Assembly (NCBI GenBank): GCA_002633005.1
Contig: NMRA01000002.1
Coordinates: forward strand, 827,278 to 891,277
Direction: 5' to 3'
DNA: 64,000 nucleotides
DNA from: Phoronis australis
Lineage: Eukaryota; Phoronida; Phoronidae
Below, in pieces: positions 55,492 through 64,000 of this stretch. Within the stretch, counting starts at the first letter, position 1. Each line of letters starts with the position of its first letter. The notes under the pieces are model-generated. The model made no database searches, was not told where the DNA came from, and saw only the letters and a list, made by a program, of their open reading frames with translations. The translations under genes were made by a program, and so were the position numbers.

Positions 55492-57142
55492 GTTTTCGGA
55501 TGGCTCTATCTGGTGGTAGGAAGTTGCACGAAGGCTCGCGAACGACTGATATTTCCGAAATGGTGCGGTTCATGTCTAAGCCTTTTCTGTAAAACTGCGT
55601 ATAAATTGTTTGGACATTTTAAAAGATGTTGACATTTTTAAAATCCGTGTCTTACACCGATCCGTAAATAACCAACACGGCTAAATCAAATAAAACTTGT
55701 TTTTGACCGAAGCTGTATGATTGTTGTTCGTCTAAGTGAATTAGGTAAACGTGTACGTGCCTGGCCAGAATGAAGCTCAGATGAGCAAAACTATGAACTG
55801 CTTTAAGGTCTGGGAAGTAATGCTGTGAAGCTCTTTAGCTAACTAAGCGCAACCTACGCGCTAACAGTGTTATGGTAACGTCAGCTAAGAGAATAGATGT
55901 TTGCTTTGTTTGATTTTTTTAGTTAAGGTTGTTTATTAATATGCTACATATTCGGAGGAGTTTCGCAATTAAAAAGAGATTTTTAAAGTAGCCCGTAATT
56001 ACACGTGCTGTTGCAACAACAATCGGATTTCACTTAAGTCGGATTACAACTTAATTTATGAGATAAACAATGCTGAAATGCGTCAAAGGTTCAAGATCGA
56101 TTCGGAAAATACTTGATTAGATTAAACGGAAAATGTCGCTTTCGCTGTTTTCAGGAAATTGTTTCTTTCACACTATGTATGAGCACCTGTACAGTATATG
56201 CGTATTGTGTCAGTTAGATTGGACGCTTTTTAACTGTCTGTTGTCACAGAAAAATGAAATCACAGGATCACGTGACCAATAAGACATTCTCTATGATTGT
56301 ATTGTGTGTGCATCCGGTCACGCATTGGCCCAAAAATGGTTGTCGTGTTTTGATGTAGTTGTAAGGAAAAAAGACTTCCTACATGAAAGAGTGCACCGAA
56401 GATGATTCAATCAAGGCACTTTTGACGGTCGGAAATCACAAGTGTGGAACCTGTCTCAATAACTATTAACGCTGGTTTCGCGTTTGTCTTTGAGATAATT
56501 GAAATGACAACAACCCATGAGAAAGGGAGCGACACTCTTCATCTTGCTAGTCTGGATCAGATGTCAGCTGCTGTAATCATGAGCTGATCACGCAGAGTTA
56601 CTAAATCCGGTGACGAGTTTATCTGCATCCATTAGTTTTTATAATCTGAGGAGATCTGAGAAAGGAGGGATCTTTCTGATAAAAGTATTACAGCTTCTAT
56701 CAGACAGTATACTGTGCTTAGAAGCGCGCATGTCAAGGGATTGCTAAATAACACTGCTAAGCTACACGTTAAAGCTACTATAAACCTACAAGAAGTGAGT
56801 TTTTCATTTTTCCACCTTGCGCTATAAAAATCGATTCCTATTTGTTACTTACTCAGGCGAGAAGCGGTTTCTGAGTTTCCAAAGAACTGACAGTTCGTTT
56901 GAACTAGATGAAAGATGGATTTACAGTCGCTTTAAGTGAAACATATGTTTTTTATCGTAGAGTACATGCTGTTCATCAATAAATTCTGAATAATAACTGT
57001 ATTTTGTACTTCTGAATAGATTATGTATGTAATTTCGGTCTCCAGAATTTCTAATTCAGTCGCGTTTGGGATTTACCACACATAACGTAGAACTAATTGT
57101 TCTGCATGTCCCAGTTGTAGAAACATATCAGCTGGCAGGAAA

Positions 57143-57412
57143 CTACATCAACGCAAAGCAACGAACGCACACTGGGGACTTAGCTTGGTAAGAGTTAATG
57201 GTAGTAGCGTCACGTCGCTTCACGGTCAGGGCAAAGTCGAGAAGCCTGTTCTGTTCATTGAAGTCCTTTCTTATTTCAGGAAACCAGAGATCACAGCAAG
57301 ACTTACTTGGGGTACCGCTACCGGCTAAAATCGACACCACTCCCAAGAGACCTACTTGAGCACTGAATGAAAAGGAGATATTGATAACAGTGCAACTGTA
57401 AGTAGATTTCAT
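57143..57412 (-). CDS. Unrecognised minus-strand frame with splice-like sites (weak)
   Basis: An 89-codon frame beginning MKSTYSCTVINISFSF. Inside, on the minus strand, a pyrimidine-rich TCTCCTTTTCATTCAG acceptor is followed 56 bases later by CCAA|GTAAGT, a perfect donor, and the frame between (AQVGLLGVVSILAGSGTP) is open. This could be one small internal exon near 57312-57367 rather than a single-exon gene. No family is recognised and neighbouring exons are not found. Confidence 0.2.
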   Translation of the reverse strand: MKSTYSCTVINISFSFSAQVGLLGVVSILAGSGTPSKSCCDLWFPEIRKDFNEQNRLLDFALTVKRRDATTINSYQAKSPVCVRCFALM

Positions 57413-57514
57413 TCATAATCTCTTCGGAATTGTTAATGTCGAACTGATATGTGTTGTCAACCAGAATAGCATTAAATGGCATTGACGAAGGCATATTACT
57501 AATAGTGCTTATAG

Positions 57515-57527
57515 CTTCTATTGCTGT

Positions 57528-57565
<38 letters not shown>

Positions 57566-57785
57566 GTGATGATGATGATGCTATTGCTCCGGCAGTTGCT
57601 ATTGCTGCTGATCCTACTGGTTGGGCTTCAACACATAGTGCTGGTGCTGCGACCTGCTACCGCTGCTCATATTGTCATTGCTGCTATTGCTGTTGCTCCT
57701 ATTGCTGCTGTCGCTGCTATAGTTGTAACTGCTGCTTCCGTCACCGCTGACGCCGCTGCCTTCGCTGCCGCCCGCCGCCGCTGGT
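57515..57785 (+). repeat. Imperfect GCT trinucleotide tract
   Basis: About 270 bases mostly of GCT, GTT and ATT triplets with a GAT run (57567-57580) inside, ending in GCC repeats. Frames through it give poly-Ala, poly-Leu or Ser/Asn-rich peptides depending on phase, and none has a start or flanking gene structure. I treat it as a microsatellite. Confidence 0.8.
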
Positions 57786-58037
57786 ATTGTTAGTGTTAAT
57801 GTTACTGATACTGGTGCTTTGGTGGTCCTAGTGTTTATATTAATGATGATGGAACACATCGGCGAACCCATACGCGAGAACTGTTTAGTGAACCGGGTAT
57901 TCGCAGCGGACGTGTATTTCGGTTCTGTAGCTCCTTCACCACATGTATGATGATACCAGTTAAAGTTGAAAGTGGCACAAATGCAATTTCTCTAGGTTAC
58001 ATCATTTTTTCGATATACGTGATGTTAGAAATTATAT

Positions 58038-58295
58038 CATGCGCACCCAGCATAAAAATGGGGGTGCTCGAATTTTTGAGAATGTTGACCTTTTACAAAG
58101 ATTCACGGTACGTTTAGAGCTATGCATTGTGCATTCGCCGAATTGTAACACCTTCTGCCTTTTTAATGGACTTTTGTCTCGTTTTCTACTTTTTTCGGAG
58201 TTTCTGTGTCTCTGAGACGAGCCTTTTTGGCCACTTCGCCAAATAAGGAGGGCTTGTTCGAGCCCCCGAGCCCTATCCCCCTGGGTGCGCGCATG
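58038..58295 (-). mobile_element. MITE family CATGCGCGCACCC, copy D
   Basis: Termini CATGCGCACCCAGC and GGGTGCGCGCATG. Interior on the plus strand: GGTGCTCGAATTTTTGAGAA, GTGCATTCGCCGAATTG, CTTTTGTCTCGTTTTC, TTGGCCACTTCGCCAAATAA, GAGCCCCCGAGCCC. It is the longest-matching partner of copy B, inverted. Confidence 0.85.
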
Positions 58296-58959
58296 TCTAT
58301 GAATAGTGCATTTTAAAAACATTGGTTTCTTCAACTACAAATGGAAATGGTTTTTGCAAATGCAATGTCTTATTGGTGAATTAAAATTACATCTAAAGAA
58401 AACAGATGCTAATACAATTCATCATTAATCGAAATGTCAATATTTAATTTGCTGACTAAAAGGTTTCTTTCGAGTAATTACCTGTATGTGCTTCAAGCAC
58501 GTGGACTGTTTCCTAACATTGTTCAAAATATAATCAGGTTATTTGAAGGCAAGGCAAATTCCGAAGGGATTGCAGATGGTTTGCATTTACCTGACTTGAC
58601 TGTCATTATTAATTTGTCACCTTTGGGAGTCATCTAACTAAATTTAAGTAGAACTACCGTGCGTTCTAGTGCCAAGATCAGTCTGAAAACCAGGTAAAAC
58701 ATTTGCGACACGGTCGCGCTTCACGTTTGAAACTTGCTTAGAGTGAGTTGATATTTGCCACTTCAGGGAAACGCCACAGGCAGACTTGAAGTTCGAAATC
58801 GTGGTCATGTCTAAGGTAATCTGTCAAGATGATCAGTTGACCAGTCAGACAAAAAGCTTAGTCAGCGGCACCTCTCCCACGTTGAACCCACTTCACCATT
58901 CCCTGGGCTAGTCCAATTAATTCCTTTGCCTGATGTTCAACAAGATGCTCTTTTAGTCG
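58296..58959. other. Spacer, no gene recognised
   Basis: A 67-codon frame at 58434-58637 (MSIFNLLTKRFLSSNYLYV) has no known domain. Confidence 0.5.
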
Positions 58960-60265
58960 TGAGCATTCTGTGGATGGGGCTCCGCTCGATATCTCAAAAA
59001 CCTCTGGTCTGATCTCGATACGTTCAGGACATCACGGGACAAACCACTTTTCAATCTACGACGCTACCCGGAGTCAGCGGGACGGATCATATCCAAAAAG
59101 CCGATCACGGACAGATATCCATGAAACTTGAAACAGAGGTATGCCATGACAATGCGCAAGCACCAGTTAATTGCAGGTCTAATTCGACTACTGCAACATC
59201 ACCTAGTGGCCGTTTTAGCTGTGACAAGGTTCTTTTTCAGCCGCACTTTTGTGATGAAGGTCGTTTTCAGACGATAACTTGGGAACTAATTTACTGACGT
59301 AAGTGAAATTCGACGCTGACGTATGTGTCGTTCTCGGACGATTACATGTTGAGAACCAATACACACATTTAAACGAAACTTGACACAGAGGTACGTGACG
59401 ACAATACTTCAAACCCAAGTGATTTTCAGGCGGAATTGACAGCCGCATAACCCCTTAGTGGCTGTTTTGGCCTCCGCAAGAGGCTATGTCAGTACTTTCG
59501 GGAGGAAGAGCACTTCCGGAGGATATTTAGAGATCCAATTGACGGATTTCAATGAAAATGTTCACAAACATAAGTGACGGTAAGAACCAATCGATTTGGG
59601 GGCAATTTCTGTCGCTGCAGTGCCTCCAAATGCCAGTATTGTTCGGTTGTCGTTTTTCTAGTTATCTGCTCGAGAGATCATAGATCCGTGCTCACACACG
59701 AAATTTGGCACGGCAAGTTTATCGCCCGTTCTTAGGGTGATGCAAGTCGCTTTTCAATCTACAGTGTACGCCAGAGGGGATGGGAATTTTAATGTTTTTG
59801 GGAGAAAGCTTTTCGAATGATTTCTGGAGAACCGAGGCACGGGTTTCAATGAAAGTCGACATTGAGGTACATTTATGACAGCATTGTGTCGGCACACGTT
59901 GATTTTCGGACAGTTTCGACTATTCTACAGCTCCATCTAGTGGCCTTTTGGTCTCCACAAGGATTTATCAGTCGATGATATCTTGAGAAGCAATTGACGG
60001 AGTTCAATGGAGTTTGAGACGGAGGTATTTGACGACTATACACCGGCGCAAATCAATTTTCAATGCAGCACCCCATGGTGTCAGTTTTGGTCTCGACAAA
60101 CCGTTTTTTCAGTACTATTGGGAGGAACAGTATTTCTGGAAATTATCTAGTGAACCAAATGACGGATTTCAACAAACTTTAACACAGAGGTATGTGACGG
60201 CATTCAGCCGGTACCACTCGACTTTCGTACCATTTCGTTTAGTGCGGCACCCCCTTCATGAGTAC
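58960..60265 (+). repeat. Degenerate tandem array, unit about 160-290 bp
   Basis: The phrase ACAGAGGTA(T/C)GTGACG or a variant recurs near 59137, 59389, 59571, 59864, 60022 and 60187. Each is preceded by GACGGATTTCAATGAAA and followed by a segment ending CCCCTAGTGGC.GTTTTGG and CTCCACAAG, then TTTTTCAGTAC and GGAGGAA. A second internal phrase, CTTTTCAATCTAC, occurs near 59047 and 59752. Units differ by many changes and indels, so the array is old. No common frame is open through it. Confidence 0.7.
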
Positions 60266-61689
60266 TAGTTGTCTGCAACCTATGCTGTGCCATCACGTCA
60301 TTTTGTGTCTGCCTTTATGTCTGCCATACCTCGTGGTTGTTCATTATGAACTCCCAATTTTTGGATGTGTAGTTCTGTGTCCCTTTGTGGCAAGGTTTAA
60401 TCTCCTTGTTGCAAATGCTGAAAACTTTATTTTGATACTTTTTTGATTTGACGTCAATTTTGAAAGTAGAGTTAACACCACGTTTTCAGTGCTGACTTTT
60501 CCATGTACGCCTTGTGGTTTACCTGTTGTCTCTGTGTTCCCTACACGAAACTGATAAGCACCCTTAGAGGTATACCGTCTAAGCACTCTGGGTGCTTACC
60601 AACACTTTGTTATCGTTTCTTTTTCACTGTTTCATGCGTAATCACAAGACGACGATTGGCACATCAAAAAGTAATCAAAACTGTGTTTCATGAAAGATCT
60701 CAACGCTTGGCAATCTCGTGTCCAGCATATTAAGGAGTGCATGTGCGACTTCTTTACTCCAGGGTCTTCAAGGCGGTTGGCCACCTTGTGTTTTCAGAAC
60801 GTGCGCTGTGTCATTATCACAGCTCGGTTTCACCTTTATAGCTTCCACTTTTTTATTGTGACCTGTCATTTCCACGTTGCGGCACCTTTAGCATAGACGT
60901 GAATATCGATCACCAATACGTTTATTAATCCATTTTTAATTGGTTTATCAAAGTTTATGCTCAAACAACATTGTAAAGCGATTAGTTAAGTTAGATGTCG
61001 CTTACATAATATCGCAAATGCCGATTGTGTAGTAAGAATAATTCTTTGCTATTTTTCGGCAAAATTCAATATACCCGTCAGTTACATGTACACTGGTCAC
61101 AATGTTGCCATGCACCAACGTGGCCGTACATGGGAATTGTTTTCTTTTGAGTTCCATCTCTTAAATAGCTTTCGGCCTTCAGGGACAACGTGTCAGGTTT
61201 TGCGTTGTGATGGTAGCCTAGGTGGCCCCTCACAAATATTGGGGTACCTCTCTAAATGTCTTCTGACTGGTTTAACTGATGGTGATGTCGGCGACATCTT
61301 TTTGTTTAACTAATTCTAACCGAATGCATGTGATATTACCTTGCCTTACCTGTAATGAAAACTCAAAATTTAAGGGAAATTACAGGTTTTGCGCATAACT
61401 GTTTGAAAGAACTTCAGACATATGCTTAGAAATTTCGGCCTTTGTTGACATGGCACAAGACAAATCGGATGACAAGTTAAAGCCATTTGACTAGTGTGTA
61501 TGTTTACTTTGGAAAACGCATTAAACCTAAAACCAAGAGAAAATTAAACTGCAGGCTGCCAACTGTTACTGAAGGTAATTGAACATTCATGCACTTGTAC
61601 ATATCTCCAATGAAACTAAGTTATATTCTGATATTCTAAGCAGATTTCAACAAAAACCTTTTAGTTGTAAACTTAATTTTTATTACACC
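60266..61689. other. Spacer, no gene recognised
   Basis: Frames under 85 codons, none recognisable. Confidence 0.6.
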
Positions 61690-62199
61690 ACTTAAGGTTC
61701 CGTTGTACACTCGAAAAATGTCCAAATTTGGCAAATTTCGGAACACCGTATCGCAAAAACTGGCAGATCGGAATCACATGAAACTTCCATATACCGTTCT
61801 TTATACACTGTTCTCAAAAACGCTGTTTATTATTGTTTTAAAAGTTTTCCAGTTTTGCATGAAGGGCTATCAAAAAATAGGATATTTACATTTTTTTAAG
61901 AATAACTCAAAAGCTGCATAGATCGAAAACGAAGCTATAATTTAGAATACTGTACAAGCGTTTTTGAGACTTCATCTTGAACATCTAAGTCAAACAAAAT
62001 TTGACCATGATATTGATACAGTTGTTTTTTCTATGAATGTATTTTGCTATTTTGTTAAATTCCACTAAAAATACGTGGTCACGTGACGCAATTCATAGCG
62101 GATTGGGAAAAAGCCAAAAACCAAATTCTACAGGAATTCTACATTTAAAAAGTATGATCTTCACGGAGTTAAAGTGTGCAGTTTTGCAATATTTGACTC
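61690..62199 (+). repeat. 0.5-kb dispersed repeat, copy 2
   Basis: Partner of 37759-38259, same orientation. AAATGTCCAAATTTGG, TTTCGGAACACCGTAT, TTGATACAGTTGTTTTTTCT, TTGTTAAATTCCACTAAAAA and ACGTGGTCACGTGAC are the clearest shared landmarks. Confidence 0.7.
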
Positions 62200-64000
62200 A
62201 CTTCACCAACAAATTGATAAGGCCCTGTCATTTTTTCTTGTCAGTAACTTATGGGAGAACAGTATTGTTGGCCACCCTAAACCTTATCTGCTGACCCGGG
62301 CGACACTCATTCTCTTACTGGGCGAATTCCTGACGTAATCCTGACGGAGACACAAGGGGGCGATTGACTCCCCGATTTCCAATGTATTGAAAATTCCATG
62401 CTAACATGTACATGATTTATTTAAGTTTCACAGTACTAGACTACAATAATCAGACAAAATACCCCCGTTTTCCCGTTAGGAGCAAACTGTGCCCGTAATA
62501 ACTATTAGAGCGGAAAAACTCGAGTTGCAGAATAGCTTGGCCACCTTATTAACTTTCATGTTCATTACCTTCATTCTCGGTCATGAGAGAAGACTGCTGT
62601 AACGATGAATTCGACTTCCGCCCAGCTGTTATGGTGGGTAATTCCGGGTCATTTCGTCTGCGTACGTTTGGCTTGTACTGTACAGCGCGTGGGCATCTAA
62701 TGAGTCAAAATGTATCGTTAACGTTAATAATGACAGGAAAATAAAATGAAATGAAATGACACCTTTCTCTTAGGAAGGACAGTGTCGATTTAATTTGTCT
62801 GGGGCCAAACGTACAGTAGTTTCCAAAATTAATTGGACAACGTCAATGCTGACTAAATTTAGGCAAAATCTCGTACATTTCAAAAGTCGTAAAGTAAATA
62901 AAAAGGAATTTCGACGAATAGTTTGTATAGCTACAAGCATGGTACCTGTTCACGCAGTCGCAGATCATTTGTATCTCCCCTCACCTGATACGATTGTCCA
63001 GGTTCCCTGTGGGTTCGATTTAGGAGACCCAGTTCCATTTTGCAAATGCATACGTTTATGCATTTCTAACATGTTGGCACCATTTAAGTACATCTCAGGT
63101 CATCGTAACTGTTTATGAAAAAAGATGAGCCCCTTACCTACCTAATGCGCATGCCCAGGAAGCACTAAAAGCGAGACATAGCGTGACTGCAATCGAAGGG
63201 GCATCGACTACTTTGGTTCTGTGTGGTCAGACGAGAATGCCTGCTTGTATGGTGAAATATATGTAAAATTACCATGATTACTGGGTGGTAGTACGAGATT
63301 TTTGTTGTGTGTATGGGTGCAGACGCCAACCTGAAAATGTGAATGGATTTTTTACGCCTGCCGGATCATCAAAGGTCCTGCACTGCCGAACACAGTCAGA
63401 CCGTGCGTTGCGGTCACTGGGCTGATCAACGTTTTGTCTTGAAGACTTCTGATTACGTTTTTGTAAACCAGTTAGTTTCATCGATTGGATGTGAATTCAA
63501 GAGCAAATTTCACCGTACATTGTATATGATACGAAATGCGCGTGCTTATAAACGCAGTGGAGGTTGCTGAAGAAGTTGTTTTTAGGAATCACGCTTGATT
63601 GTTTTGTGCCTGGGTTAGACGTTCTTGATGTGAAATTAAGCAGGCGAGCAGCTGTTTACGATGACGCTTCTATGACTTTTTAACAAGTTTTGACGAATGC
63701 ATCAAAAGAACGATAACACTATGATGAAGTAAAATGCATGCACTTAAATGTAACTTGTGTCAAACAGACATAATTCACTAGGAGTCTTTTGATCAATGTA
63801 AATCAATGATTTGTAGAAAAGTTCGATTTACTCTCAAATAACGGGAAAATCAGCAATTTAGATGTTTTAAAAACATGTTTCAGGTATTTATGGATAGCTG
63901 ATTTTTACATATCTAAGACACATATCTTTTTTGGCCAGAGATTATGACAATTAGTGTGCATTTTATGCAATTTTAACTGAGACATAAAGCATCGAAGGCT
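62200..64000. other. Spacer, no gene recognised
   Basis: The 107-codon frame 62795-63118 has no recognisable domain or splice support. The window ends in AT-rich sequence. Confidence 0.5.

Larger units (their letters stand above)
53116..58037. other. Spacer with small hairpins and weak exon candidates
   Basis: No frame longer than 99 codons has a domain. Items worth listing (two hairpins, two weak exon candidates and the GCT tract) are given separately. Confidence 0.5.

Noticed and set aside
57451-57871. Poly-Ala/poly-Leu and Ser/Asn-rich frames
   Set aside because: All come from the GCT trinucleotide tract; every phase gives a low-complexity peptide and no gene structure surrounds it.
62795-63118. 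107-codon plus-strand frame as a gene
   Set aside because: No domain recognised and no supporting signals.

Overview
This is AT-rich eukaryotic DNA with no prokaryotic features: no operons, no Shine-Dalgarno-led genes, and no open frame above 160 codons apart from the assembly gap. Very frequent short TACATGTA and TAGGCCTA words, abundant small inverted-repeat transposons, THAP and LINE remnants, and spliceosome-style GTGAGT/GTAAGT sites point to a marine invertebrate animal. A hemichordate or another invertebrate deuterostome is possible, and a lophotrochozoan is not excluded; the window alone cannot settle this. No complete host gene can be supported. The window reads as intergenic or intronic DNA filled with decayed transposable elements.

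Layout. 0-11 kb: low-complexity spacer with two dispersed repeat families (370-473 with 5597-5700, and 4489-4543 inverted to 5271-5326), a 16-bp tandem repeat (8259) and a 179-bp tandem duplication (8435-8764). 11-13 kb: one copy of repeat family A, then a broken copy of a repeat-associated protein family marked by HEEADTR and PDTD (about 11960-12749). 16.4-17.9 kb: a G-rich minisatellite and an 857-bp element with perfect 25-bp terminal inverted repeats, two inverted CCAAT boxes and a small ORF. 18.4-19.8 kb: the first of three adjacent duplications joined by one N. 20.3-21.1 and 42.1-42.7 kb: two copies of a repeat carrying a tRNA-like domain. 22.1-22.4 kb: two MITEs in tandem. 25.7-26.9 kb: two copies of the CATGCGCGCACCC MITE family. 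28.9-31.1 kb: composite family A/B and the second N-joined duplication. 32.9-36.0 kb: a TTAA-flanked, THAP-containing element of 1970 bp (Kolobok-like), itself flanked by inverted blocks of a 22-bp repeat. 36.7 kb and 52.6-53.1 kb: non-LTR retrotransposon ends. 44.4, 48.6-49.1 and 49.5 kb: further MITEs, around a 191-bp gap. 46.6 and 51.6-52.5 kb: CATGGGCGGC MITEs and the third N-joined duplication. 57.5 kb: a GCT tract. 59-60.3 kb: a degenerate tandem array. 61.7 kb: the second copy of a 0.5-kb repeat first seen at 37.8 kb.

Most transcription-like signals (CCAAT, CRE, splice donors, short ATG frames) lie inside or beside transposons, so they are more likely promoters of mobile elements than of host genes. 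The best biological lead is the Kolobok-like element with its THAP exon, together with the unrelated-looking family B that shares a terminal motif with it. The most important practical caution is that the three N-joined tandem duplications look like unmerged haplotypes and should not be counted as real copies.
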